From Streptomyces formicae (lineage in GTDB: Bacteria; Actinomycetota; Actinomycetes; Streptomycetales; Streptomycetaceae), in contig NZ_CP071872.1 of assembly GCF_022647665.1 (NCBI RefSeq), positions 6,324,001 to 6,388,000 of the forward strand: a stretch of DNA of 64,000 bases, given 5' to 3'. The notes below the pieces were generated by a model. It was not told where the DNA came from. It did no database searches and saw only the letters and a list, made by a program, of their open reading frames with translations. This document shows, in pieces, positions 32,975 through 41,499 of the stretch. The first letter of the stretch is position 1, and every line of letters begins with the position of its first letter. A program made the position numbers and the translations under genes.

Positions 32975-34027
32975 ATGCTCGTACCGGAAAGCACCGTCCT
33001 GAACACCCCCCGCGACCCCGCCGCGCGCCGTCCGCACACGCTGCTCGCCATGGGCCGTGAGCCCCACGCCCAGCTGCTCGCCGAGGGCGCACTCGACCGG
33101 CTGCCGCACGTCGCGGTCGTCGACACCGCGCAGTGCGTCAGCGACTTCGGGGCGGTCGACGACGCCGTGCTGGGGACCGCCGAAGTGCTCTTCACGCACT
33201 GGGGCGCCCCGCGGCTCACCGCCGAGGCGCTGGACCGGATGCCGCGGCTGCGGGCCGTCGTCCATGCGGCGGGCTCCGTCAAGCACCACGTCACCGAGGC
33301 CGTCTGGGAGCGGGGGATCGCCGTCTCCACCGCCGCGGCGGCCAACGCGCTGCCGGTAGCCGAGTTCACCCTCGCCGCGATCCTTTTCGCCAACAAGCGG
33401 GTGCTCGACAGCGCCAGGCACTACCGGGACGTGCGCGACAGGACGCCCGTCCTGCGGCGCCTGGCGGGTCACGGCAACTACCGGCGTACGGTCGGCATCG
33501 TCGGCGCGTCGCGCATCGGGCGCCGTGTCCTGGAGCTGCTGCGCCCGCTCGACCTGGACGTCCTGCTGTACGACCCGTACCTGGACGGGGCCGGGGCCGC
33601 CGGGCTCGGGGCCGAGCTGGTCGGGCTCGACGAGCTCGTGCGGCGCAGCCATGTGGTCTCCATCCACGCACCCCAACTCACCGAGACGCAGCACATGTTC
33701 GACGCCCGGCGCCTCGCGCTGCTGCGCGACGGCGCCACCCTCGTCAACACCGCGCGGGGGTCCCTCGTCGACACCGACGCCCTCACCGAGGAGCTGGTGA
33801 CCGGCCGGATCCACGCCGTCCTGGACGTCACGGAGCCCGAGGTGCTGCCTGCCGGATCGCCGCTGTACGGGCTGCCCAACGTGCTGCTGACCCCGCACAT
33901 CGCCGGTTCGCTCGGCAATGAGCTGGGCCGCATGGCGAACTGTGCGATCGACGAGGTGGAGCGCTACGCCAAGGGTCTGCCCTTCGCCCACGGTGTCGGC
34001 GCCGACGAGCTCTCCCGCTCGGCCTGA
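32975..34027 (+). CDS. D-2-hydroxyacid dehydrogenase family protein
   Basis: NAD-dependent dehydrogenase of 350 aa. The nucleotide site is VGIVGASRIGRRVLELL (GxSxxG form), and the catalytic residues are Arg in NTARGSLVD, Glu in DVTEPEVLP and His in LTPHIAGS. It follows the importer directly, so it probably reduces or oxidises a keto- or hydroxy-acid from the imported sugar, for example from unsaturated uronic acid breakdown; this is inference. Confidence 0.88.
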   Translation: MLVPESTVLNTPRDPAARRPHTLLAMGREPHAQLLAEGALDRLPHVAVVDTAQCVSDFGAVDDAVLGTAEVLFTHWGAPRLTAEALDRMPRLRAVVHAAGSVKHHVTEAVWERGIAVSTAAAANALPVAEFTLAAILFANKRVLDSARHYRDVRDRTPVLRRLAGHGNYRRTVGIVGASRIGRRVLELLRPLDLDVLLYDPYLDGAGAAGLGAELVGLDELVRRSHVVSIHAPQLTETQHMFDARRLALLRDGATLVNTARGSLVDTDALTEELVTGRIHAVLDVTEPEVLPAGSPLYGLPNVLLTPHIAGSLGNELGRMANCAIDEVERYAKGLPFAHGVGADELSRSA

Positions 34028-34111
34028 CGCGACGAGAATGCCCCTCACCCCTGCTGCCCGGAGGGACCGTGCGCGTAGCCGCCCGGGACGGCCCGGGCGC
34101 CGAACGGCCAC

Positions 34112-34143
34112 GGCGGTGCGCTCCGAGCCGGGAGCGCACCGCC
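34112..34143. terminator. Bidirectional terminator
   Basis: GGCGGTGCGCTCC and GGAGCGCACCGCC form a perfect 13-bp stem with a 6-base loop between convergent genes. Confidence 0.75.
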
Positions 34144-34155
34144 TGTCTGCCCGGC

Positions 34156-34929
34156 TCAGCCGCCCGTCGTCATCGTCACCTGCCCTGCGCTGATGCTGTA
34201 GCTCGCGTTGGCCTTGCAGGGGCCGTAGGTGTACGCGCTGGTGTTGGTGCCCGTGCCGGGCTCGGGGTCGACGAACGGCTTGCCCCACACCGCCTGCCCG
34301 TACGGGATCGACCCGCAGTCGGCGACCGACTTGTAGTACTCGACGAAGCCGACCCCGCTCGGCTTCAGCAGCCCTGCCGACGCCGACACGTTCCAGCTGC
34401 CGATCGTCGTCCAGACGTTGTTCGACGTGTCGACGACGTAGCCGGTCCAGTTGTTGGTGCCGGTCTTGATGATCTCCAGCTGGTACCAGCGGCCCTTCAC
34501 GTACGGGTACGTGACGCTGCAGCTGGTGCCGGCGCCGCCGTCCGCCCCGGTACGGCAGTTGGCGTGGCTGGTGGAGGTGCCGGAGCCGAAGACGCTGAAG
34601 ACCGCGATGCCGCTGTTGCCGGGTCGCGGCTGGAGCCCGACGTAGCCGGCCTGGCCGGACTTGAAGTAGTACTGCTGGGCCCAGTAGTAGCCGGAGTCGT
34701 TGGGCTGGCTGATCACCTTGAGCGGGAAGGCGAGCTTCTCCAGTCCTTCCGTGGGGGCGCCCGAGATGGTGTACGAGTTGGAGATCAGGCCGCCGGGCGT
34801 CACGGCCGCGGCGGCCGTGCCCGTCGAGTAGAGCAGCGAGGCGAGAGCGCCGGCGCACACGCCGGCGAGGACGCCGAGACGCCTGCCCCGCCTGCTGCGC
34901 TGTGCGGTACGCGGATCTGCGGAGGGCAT
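34156..34929 (-). CDS. Secreted DUF3472-like protein
   Basis: Exported protein of 257 aa (signal LGVLAGVCAGALASLLYSTG...AAAA). The mature part (GYYWAQQYYFKSGQAGYVGL; AVFSVFGSGTSTSHANC; VKGRWYQLEIIKTGTNNWTG) is a beta-sandwich-like carbohydrate-associated domain of the DUF3472 type. I start at ATG 34929 (MPSADPRT). It is the last gene behind two PL8 lyases, 19 bp after the second, so it likely binds or acts on the same polysaccharide. Confidence 0.75.
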   Translation of the reverse strand: MPSADPRTAQRSRRGRRLGVLAGVCAGALASLLYSTGTAAAAVTPGGLISNSYTISGAPTEGLEKLAFPLKVISQPNDSGYYWAQQYYFKSGQAGYVGLQPRPGNSGIAVFSVFGSGTSTSHANCRTGADGGAGTSCSVTYPYVKGRWYQLEIIKTGTNNWTGYVVDTSNNVWTTIGSWNVSASAGLLKPSGVGFVEYYKSVADCGSIPYGQAVWGKPFVDPEPGTGTNTSAYTYGPCKANASYSISAGQVTMTTGG

Positions 34930-34948
34930 GTGGGGATGTCCCTTCCGG

Positions 34949-37357
34949 TCAGCCGAGCTTGACGGTGATTTTCTGGGTGGCACCCGCGGTGCCGCTGAGG
35001 TCGCCGAAGGTGAGGTTCAGCGACGAGCCGGTGGTCGCTCCGGTGACCGTGGCGGGCTTGGAGGTCACCGAAGCCACGGCTCGGTTCCAGGTGAGCGTGA
35101 GGCCGGTCTGCATGCGCATGGGGTCGCTGACGCAGATCACCGCGGTGCCGTCGCTCTTCTCGGTGATCATCACCGCGCAGGGGGCGCTCGCGGTGAGCGC
35201 GCCGACGGTGCCGCCGAACCAGAAGTTGACCCCGGTGAAGCCGAGCGAGGGCACGCGCACGCCCTGCTGGTCGTCGGTGTTGGCGAGGATCTGCACCCAG
35301 CCGGTGTCGGCGGCGCGCGCCGCGGTCTGCGTGGTGTTGGCGCCCGGCATGAGGACGTACGCGTACGTCCCGGCGGTCGGGTTGGTGCCGTGGTCGACCC
35401 ACAGGGTCAGGTACCGGCGCGTGATGGCGGTGGTGGCGCCGCCCCTGTTGATGTCGCTCCAGCGGCCGGTGCGCTCCTCGCGCAGCGCCTTGACGGTCGT
35501 GCCGCCGGGGAAGACGTAGCCGCCCATGCCGCCGATGTGCGCCCAGGTGGCGCCGCTGACCGTCTCCGACCAGGGGTGGCTCACCGGCTTCACCGTGCCG
35601 TTGACGGTGAGGGCGTGGGTGCCCGTGGGCCCGAGGTTGCGGTTCTCGACGACCGACTCGACCGCGGTGCCGTCGGTGCATTGGATGCCCGCGCCGAGGC
35701 AGACGATGGAGTCGTCGAGGCAGAACCAGGACTTCTTGGCGTACAGGGTGCTCTGCAGCCCTCTGAGGTACTGGCCGATGGCGGCCCGGCTGCCGTCGGT
35801 GGCGCCGCCCACCCAGTTGACGTCCGGCTTCGCGGCGCCCCAGTCGCCGCCGGCGGCGTCCGCGAGCACCTTGCGCGAGTTGGTGGTCCCGGGCAGCCGG
35901 TAGGGGTCGACGGTGGGCCAGAAGGCGTCGCTGTACTGCCCGTTGGCGTAGGTGTCGCCCCACCAGTAGAGCATTCCGGAGCCGGTGTGCCAGCCGCGCA
36001 GGTTCTCGCCGTTGCCGGTCTCGTAGTAGGTGATCCGCTTGTTGGCCATGCTGATCGACGCGGCCCAGCCGGGGCGGCGGTGCGTGGCCCGGACCATGTT
36101 CGGGAAGAGCCGGTGGCCGGTGGGTTCGGCGATCGCCGCGACCGAGGTGTCGTCCGCCACGGACTTCAGCCGGGCAAGGCTCGCCAGCCCGAGCGAGGGG
36201 TCGGTCAGCGGCGGGCTGTAGTAGTCGCGCTGGATCCAGCCCTTGACCAGGCCGCGCCAGCGGGCGTTCTCGGCGGCGCTCGCGCCCTGCCCGAGCAGGG
36301 CGATCGAGGCGAGTATGGAGTGGCCGCGCTCATGGTCGGGGGCGGATCCGCTGCGGCTGATGGCGCGCCCGGAGACACCGTCCATGATCAGCCCGTTGTA
36401 GAGGAAGGGCGCCCAGGCGTTCTCGACGGCGTCGAAGACGATCTGCCGGCCGGAGTTCGTCACCGCCCAGCTGGAGCCGGCGAGCAGGGTGAAGAGTATG
36501 CCGAGGCCGCCGAGCAGCACCGCGCCGTACGAGCCGGTGTACGGGACGGAGGCGTGCTGGATGAACGAGCCGTCCGTGTAGAGCCCGTCGCCCGAGGTGA
36601 CGTACGGGAAGACGGGCGTGAGCGCATCGCGGCCGAGGGCGACCTTGGCCGCGCTGCCGCCGACGATGCCGCGCAGGATCAGCACCCGGCACAGGTCGAC
36701 CCGGTTCGCGCCGGTGCTGGTGCCCGTGTAGTTCGCCACGGCCGAGTCGGGGACGAAGTGGTCGACGGCCCGGCAGTAGTTCGCGATCCGGGTCGCCGAC
36801 AGCTGGTCGTACATCAGCACGCAGACGTCGAGGAGTGCTTGCGGGGCGCCGATCTGCCAGCTGTACCAGTTGCCGAAGCGCGCCTGGTTCTCGTTGTAGA
36901 CCCGGGCGTACACGTGGTCGAGGCCGGTGAGGATGTCGTCCCTGAGGGCGGTGTTCCCGGTCAGCCCGGTGCCCTGCTGGGAGTAGGCCTGGGCCATGGT
37001 GCTCAACCGGTTGAAGCTGTCGTTCATCCGCTGCGAGTAGCCGAACGACTCCTGGTCGGTGTCCGGTTCCGGGTCGGCCCACACCAGGTCGGGCCAGAGG
37101 GATCCGGTGGCCGGGGCCATCGCCGACTGCAGCTCGGCCGCTCGGGTACCGAGCTCGGCCAGCTTCGTCCTGAACGGCTCGGCGGTGGGGCTGAAGCCTT
37201 CGCCGAGGATGAGCGTGCGCCACTTGGCGCGCAGAGTGGTGAATTCGTCGGCCGCCGCGGCCTCTCCCGCGAGCAGGGGGCTCGCGGTGAGGCCGAGGGC
37301 GAATGCCGTACCGCCGGTGGTGCGCAGGAAGGTGCGGCGGGACCAGGAACACGTCAT
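34949..37357 (-). CDS. Polysaccharide lyase family 8 (hyaluronate/chondroitin/xanthan lyase type), second copy
   Basis: Secreted lyase of 802 aa cutting uronate-containing polysaccharides by beta-elimination. Tat signal (WSRRTFLRTTGG). The alpha/alpha-toroid holds the aromatic patch and Asn (RFGNWYSWQIGAPQ), the catalytic His...Tyr pair (DGSFIQHASVPYTGSYG) and Arg (ISRSGSAPDHERGH). Beta-sandwich domains follow (AHIGGMGGYVFPG; WVDHGTNPTAGTYAYVLMPG). It is a close paralogue of the upstream gene, 48 bp away, and lacks the RGISRG form seen there (AISRSG instead). Confidence 0.93.
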   Translation of the reverse strand: MTCSWSRRTFLRTTGGTAFALGLTASPLLAGEAAAADEFTTLRAKWRTLILGEGFSPTAEPFRTKLAELGTRAAELQSAMAPATGSLWPDLVWADPEPDTDQESFGYSQRMNDSFNRLSTMAQAYSQQGTGLTGNTALRDDILTGLDHVYARVYNENQARFGNWYSWQIGAPQALLDVCVLMYDQLSATRIANYCRAVDHFVPDSAVANYTGTSTGANRVDLCRVLILRGIVGGSAAKVALGRDALTPVFPYVTSGDGLYTDGSFIQHASVPYTGSYGAVLLGGLGILFTLLAGSSWAVTNSGRQIVFDAVENAWAPFLYNGLIMDGVSGRAISRSGSAPDHERGHSILASIALLGQGASAAENARWRGLVKGWIQRDYYSPPLTDPSLGLASLARLKSVADDTSVAAIAEPTGHRLFPNMVRATHRRPGWAASISMANKRITYYETGNGENLRGWHTGSGMLYWWGDTYANGQYSDAFWPTVDPYRLPGTTNSRKVLADAAGGDWGAAKPDVNWVGGATDGSRAAIGQYLRGLQSTLYAKKSWFCLDDSIVCLGAGIQCTDGTAVESVVENRNLGPTGTHALTVNGTVKPVSHPWSETVSGATWAHIGGMGGYVFPGGTTVKALREERTGRWSDINRGGATTAITRRYLTLWVDHGTNPTAGTYAYVLMPGANTTQTAARAADTGWVQILANTDDQQGVRVPSLGFTGVNFWFGGTVGALTASAPCAVMITEKSDGTAVICVSDPMRMQTGLTLTWNRAVASVTSKPATVTGATTGSSLNLTFGDLSGTAGATQKITVKLG

Positions 37358-37405
37358 TGCGATCTCCGGAGGGCGTGAAGGGAAGGGGGTGTTCCGGTAC
37401 GTCCG

Positions 37406-39871
37406 TCAGTGGAGGCGGACGCGGACCTGGTGCGTGGCGCCGTAGCTGCCGCTCAGGTCGCCGAAGGTCAGCGTGAGCGAGGAGCCTGTTGTGGCTCCGG
37501 TGACCGTAGGTGCCTTACTGGTCACGGACTTGACGCGCCGCTTCCATACGAGGGTCAGCCCGGTGACGGTCCGGCTCGGGTCGGCCACGCCGATGGTCGC
37601 CGTGCCGTCCCGCCGCTCCCTGATCTGCAGGCTCACGGGCGCGCTCGCGGTGACCTTGCCGACGGTGCCGGGCTCCCAGAAGTTGATCCCGGTGAAGCCG
37701 CGCGAGGCCACGTGGATTCCGTGCTGCTGCGGGGTGTTGGCGAGGACGTCCAGCCAGTCGCCGTCCAGGGCGCGGGCGGCGGTGCGCAGCTCGCTCGCAC
37801 CGGGCATCAGGATGTAGGCGTACGAGGCGTCCTGCGGGTCGGTGCCGTGGTCCTGCCAGAGGGTGAGGTAGCGGCGGGTGAACGGCTCGGGGGAGCCGCC
37901 GGTGTTGATGTCGCGCCAGGCGCCGGTGCGCTCCTCGCGCAGTGCGCTGATCTCGGCCCCGCCGGGGAAGACGTAGCCGGCGTGGCCCGCGATGTGCGCC
38001 CACCGGGTGCGGGCGCGGGTGGCCGTCCAGCCTTGCTCGACGGGCTGGCGGATGCCGTTGATGCTGAGGGCGGAGGTGCCCGAAGCACCGAGGTTGCGGT
38101 TGTCGACGGTGGTCTCGACGGTGTGTCCGTCGGCCGAGGTGATGCCGGCGCCGAGGCAGACGACGGAGTCGTCGAGGAAGAACCACGACTTCTTGGCGTA
38201 CATGGTGCTGGTGACGCCCTGGAGGTGCTGGCCCGCGGTGCCGTACTCGCCGTCGGTGGTGCCGCCGACCCAGGCCGTGCTCGGCCTGGGTCCGCCCCAG
38301 TTGCCGCCGACGCCGTCGGGCAGCGGCTTCCTGGAGACGGTGGTGCCGGGGAGGCGGTACGGGTCGACGGTGGGCCAGTAGGTGTCCGAGTACTGTTCGA
38401 GGCCGTGGTCGGCGCCCCACCAGGACAGCCAGCCGGCGCCGGTGTGGTAGCCGCGGGCGTGCTCGCCGTTGCCGAACTCGTAGTGGGCGATGCGCGTGGA
38501 GGCCATGGAGACGGAGGCGGTCCAGTCGCGCCTGCGGTGGGTGGCCCGGTCCATGTTGTGGAAGACCCGGTGCTCGACCGGCTCGGGGGACGCCTTGACC
38601 GTGTCGTCGTCGAACACGGCCTGGAGGCGGGCGGTGTTGACGAGCGAGAGCTTCGGGTTCTTCAGCGCAGGGCCGTAGTAGTCGCGCTGGAGCCAGCCCT
38701 TGACCATGGCCTTCCAGCGCGCCTCCTCCTCGGGGCTCGCGCCCTGGCCGAGCAGCAGGACGGAGGCCATCACGCCGTGGGCGCGGGTGTGGTCGTCCTG
38801 GGGGAGCCGGAAGGGGTCGGAGGCGGTCAGGCCCCGGCTGATGCCGCGGCTGGAGACGTTGTCCATCATCAGGCCGTTGTGGACGAACGGCGCGATGGCC
38901 TTCTCGATGGTGTCGAGGAAGAGCTGGCTGCCGGGGTCGTCGACCTGCCAGGCGGAGCCGCGCAGCAGCGCGAAGAGCCGGCCGAGGCCGTCGTTGAGTA
39001 CGGCTCCGTAGCCGCCGATGTAGGGGATGCTGGTGTGCTGGATGAACGATCCGTCGGCGTAGAAGCCGTCGCCGGTGGTGACGTACGGGAAGACGGGCGA
39101 GAGCGCGTCCCGGCCGGTCACGATCTTCGCCGCGCTGTCGCCGACGACGCCGCGGAGAATGAGCACCCGGCAGAGGTCGACGCGGTTGGCGCCGGTGCTG
39201 GTGCCGGTGTAGTTCGCGACGGCCGAGTCGGGGACGTACGCGTCGACGGCCCGGCAGTACGCGGCGATCCGCTCGGCGGACAGGTGCTCGTGGAGCAGCA
39301 CGGCGATGTCCATCAGCGCCTGCGGGGAGCCGATCTGGAAGTTCCACCAGTTGCCGAAGCGGGCCTTGCTGTCGCTGTAGACCTCGGCGTGGAGGTGGTC
39401 GAGTCCGGCGATGACCGCGTCCTTGAGGGCCGCGTCCCCGGTCAGCCCGGTGCCCGGCTGGCAGTACGCCTGGGCCATGGTGCTCAGCCGGCTGAAGCTG
39501 TCGTTCATCCGCTGCGAGTAGCCGTACGACTCCTGGTCCGTGTCCGGCGCCGGGTCCGCGTAGCCGAGCGTGGGCCACAGCGAGCCGGGGGCGGGTGCCA
39601 TGGTGGCGCGGAAGTCGGCGGCCTGGGCGCCGAGCGTGGCCAGCTTGGTCTTGAAGGGCTCGGCGGTGGGGCTGAATCCCTCGCCGAGCATCAGCGTGCG
39701 CCACTTGGCGCGCAGCGCGGCGAAGTCCTCGGCCGTGGCCGGCGCTTCGGCGGCGGCCGAGGCTTCGGCCGCCGGTGCGGCGGAGGCCGGTGCGGTGCCG
39801 GTGAGGCCGAGCGCGAAAGCCGTGCCGCCGGTGGTGGCGAGGAAGCCGCGACGGGACCAGGGAGACGTCAT
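37406..39871 (-). CDS. Polysaccharide lyase family 8, first copy
   Basis: Secreted lyase of 821 aa with a Tat signal (WSRRGFLATTGG). The PL8 catalytic set is visible: RFGNWWNFQIGSPQ, DGSFIQHTSIPYIGGYG and SSRGISRG; C-terminal beta domains follow (AHIAGHAGYVFPGGAEISAL). It starts the lyase operon. The leader contains GATCGAAAC (minus strand), as in the operator before the importer, suggesting shared control. Its exact substrate cannot be told from sequence. Confidence 0.93.
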   Translation of the reverse strand: MTSPWSRRGFLATTGGTAFALGLTGTAPASAAPAAEASAAAEAPATAEDFAALRAKWRTLMLGEGFSPTAEPFKTKLATLGAQAADFRATMAPAPGSLWPTLGYADPAPDTDQESYGYSQRMNDSFSRLSTMAQAYCQPGTGLTGDAALKDAVIAGLDHLHAEVYSDSKARFGNWWNFQIGSPQALMDIAVLLHEHLSAERIAAYCRAVDAYVPDSAVANYTGTSTGANRVDLCRVLILRGVVGDSAAKIVTGRDALSPVFPYVTTGDGFYADGSFIQHTSIPYIGGYGAVLNDGLGRLFALLRGSAWQVDDPGSQLFLDTIEKAIAPFVHNGLMMDNVSSRGISRGLTASDPFRLPQDDHTRAHGVMASVLLLGQGASPEEEARWKAMVKGWLQRDYYGPALKNPKLSLVNTARLQAVFDDDTVKASPEPVEHRVFHNMDRATHRRRDWTASVSMASTRIAHYEFGNGEHARGYHTGAGWLSWWGADHGLEQYSDTYWPTVDPYRLPGTTVSRKPLPDGVGGNWGGPRPSTAWVGGTTDGEYGTAGQHLQGVTSTMYAKKSWFFLDDSVVCLGAGITSADGHTVETTVDNRNLGASGTSALSINGIRQPVEQGWTATRARTRWAHIAGHAGYVFPGGAEISALREERTGAWRDINTGGSPEPFTRRYLTLWQDHGTDPQDASYAYILMPGASELRTAARALDGDWLDVLANTPQQHGIHVASRGFTGINFWEPGTVGKVTASAPVSLQIRERRDGTATIGVADPSRTVTGLTLVWKRRVKSVTSKAPTVTGATTGSSLTLTFGDLSGSYGATHQVRVRLH

Positions 39872-39928
39872 GGGAGCTCCGGGAAGGCGGGAGGACGGGA
39901 TGACCGCTGGCGGTTTCTAACACGCAAG

Positions 39929-39973
39929 CGCTCAATCGATCCATAGAGCAGACGGAATTGAGCGTTTCGATCG
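39929..39973. promoter_or_regulatory. Promoter/operator region of the PL8 operon
   Basis: CGCTCAAT (39929-39936) and ATTGAGCG (39957-39964) are perfect inverted copies. GTTTCGATCG (39964-39973) holds the complement of GATCGAAAC, also found at 29526-29534 before the importer. Confidence 0.5.
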
Positions 39974-40006
39974 CTCTCCGGCCCTTCCGGTAATGCCGCA
40001 CACGCA

Positions 40007-40050
40007 CACGTAGGGCCCCGAAGCGGCGTATCGCTTCGGGGCCTTACGTG
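40007..40050. terminator. Terminator downstream of fadA5
   Basis: CACGTAGGGCCCCGAAGCG and CGCTTCGGGGCCTTACGTG pair over 19 bp with one mismatch around a 6-base loop. Confidence 0.85.
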
Positions 40051-40095
40051 CGAGTGCGGGGCCGGGGCCCCGCACCACTCCTCCCCTGCCCCGTC

Positions 40096-41265
40096 TCAGA
40101 GCCGCTGGATGATCGTCCCCGTCGCCAGCGCCCCGCCCGCGCACATCGTCACCAGCGCGAACTCCTTGTCCCTGCGCTCCAGCTCGTGCAGCGCGGTCGT
40201 GATGAGCCGCGCCCCGGTCGCCCCCACCGGGTGGCCGAGCGCGATCGCACCGCCGTTGACGTTGACCTTCTCCAGGTCCTGCTCGAAGACCTGCGCCCAG
40301 CTCAGCACGACCGACGCGAACGCCTCGTTGATCTCGACGAGGTCGATGTCCCTGAGCGACATGCCGGCCTTCCCCAGCACCGCCCGCGTCGCGTCGATCG
40401 GCCCGTCCAGGTGGTAGTGCGGGTCCGCCCCGACGAGCGCCTGCGCGACGATCCGGGCGCGCGGCTTCAGTTTCAGCGCCCGCGCCATCCGCTTCGACGC
40501 CCACATGACGGCCGCCGCCCCGTCGGAGATCTGCGAGGAGTTGCCCGCGGTGTGGACCGCGGTCGGCATGATCGGCTTCAGCCGGGCCAGGGCCTCCATC
40601 GAGGTGTCCCGCAGCCCCTCGTCGCGGTCGACGAGCCGCCACATGCCCTGTCCGGCGTGCTGCTCCTCCTCCGTCGTCGGCACCTGCACGGCGAAGGTCT
40701 CGCGCTTGTAGCGCTCCTCGGCCCAGGCGACGGCCGCCCGCTCCTGCGAGAGCAGCCCGAGCGAGTCGACCCGCTCCCGGGTCAGCCCCCGGTGGCGCGC
40801 GATGCGCTCGGCGGCCTCGAACTGGTTGGGCAGATCGACGTTCCACTCGTCCGGCCACGGCTTCCCGGGCCCGTGCTTGGAACCGCTGCCCAGCGGGACG
40901 CGCGACATGGACTCGACACCGCAGCTGATGCCGATGTCGATGACCCCGGCAGCGATCATGTTCGCGGTCATGTGCGACGCCTGCTGCGACGAACCGCACT
41001 GGCAGTCCACGGTCGTCGCGGCGGTCTCGTACGGAAGCCCCATCGCGAGCCAGGCGTTGCGCGCGGGGTTCATGGACTGCTCGCCGGCGTGCGTGACGGT
41101 GCCGCCGACGACCTGTTCGACGCAGTCGGCGTGGATGCCGGTGCGCCCGAGGAGTTCACGGTAGGTCTCGCCAAGCAGATAGACGGGGTGCAGATTGGCG
41201 AGCGCGCCGCCGCGCTTGCCGATGGGTGTGCGTACGGCTTCGACGATGACGGGTTCCGCGGCCAT
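40096..41265 (-). CDS. fadA5: Steroid 3-ketoacyl-CoA thiolase, FadA5 type
   Basis: Thiolase of 389 aa that in mycobacteria removes acetyl- or propionyl-CoA from the cholesterol side chain. Catalytic residues: Cys90 in DCQCGSSQQ, His345 in ALGHPVGATG and Cys375 in MCAGGALATG. Long stretches match FadA5 (DLPNQFEAAERIARHRGLTR, GLRDTSMEALARLKPI). ATG 41265 has GAGGAC upstream; the longer frame crosses the operator. It is divergent from the CYP125-like P450, the same arrangement as Rv3546/Rv3545c, with a KstR box between. Confidence 0.93.
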   Translation of the reverse strand: MAAEPVIVEAVRTPIGKRGGALANLHPVYLLGETYRELLGRTGIHADCVEQVVGGTVTHAGEQSMNPARNAWLAMGLPYETAATTVDCQCGSSQQASHMTANMIAAGVIDIGISCGVESMSRVPLGSGSKHGPGKPWPDEWNVDLPNQFEAAERIARHRGLTRERVDSLGLLSQERAAVAWAEERYKRETFAVQVPTTEEEQHAGQGMWRLVDRDEGLRDTSMEALARLKPIMPTAVHTAGNSSQISDGAAAVMWASKRMARALKLKPRARIVAQALVGADPHYHLDGPIDATRAVLGKAGMSLRDIDLVEINEAFASVVLSWAQVFEQDLEKVNVNGGAIALGHPVGATGARLITTALHELERRDKEFALVTMCAGGALATGTIIQRL

Positions 41266-41330
41266 GAGCTCGTCCTCTCCTCGCACCGCGGCAGGGCTTC
41301 CCGGCGCCCGCGCGGCGCACAGCGAAGAAC

Positions 41331-41344
41331 TAGTACGCGTTCTA
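41331..41344. promoter_or_regulatory. KstR box of fadA5
   Basis: On the minus strand TAGAACGCGTACTA, one mismatch to TnnAACnnGTTnnA, inside the larger inverted repeat AGAACTAG/CTAGTTCT (41327-41350). It is 65 bp upstream of the fadA5 start. Confidence 0.75.
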
Positions 41345-41398
41345 GTTCTCAGAGCAGTCTTATGAGGCTTACCCCCGGTACGCAAGGGTCGTGCACGC

Positions 41399-41466
41399 AC
41401 CTTGCGGGCAACAGTTCCCGCCATGACCCTTGCCAGTTGTAGAACCCGTTACTACCTTGCGGGCAA
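41399..41466. promoter_or_regulatory. cyp125 promoter region: KstR-like box within a 13-bp direct repeat
   Basis: TAGAACCCGTTACT (41440-41453) is one mismatch from the KstR consensus. ACCTTGCGGGCAA is present at 41399-41411 and again at 41454-41466, immediately after the box. The P450 start is 34 bp downstream. Confidence 0.6.
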
Positions 41467-41499
41467 TTCTGATGGGCCGTCAGACAATGGAGTTGACCC

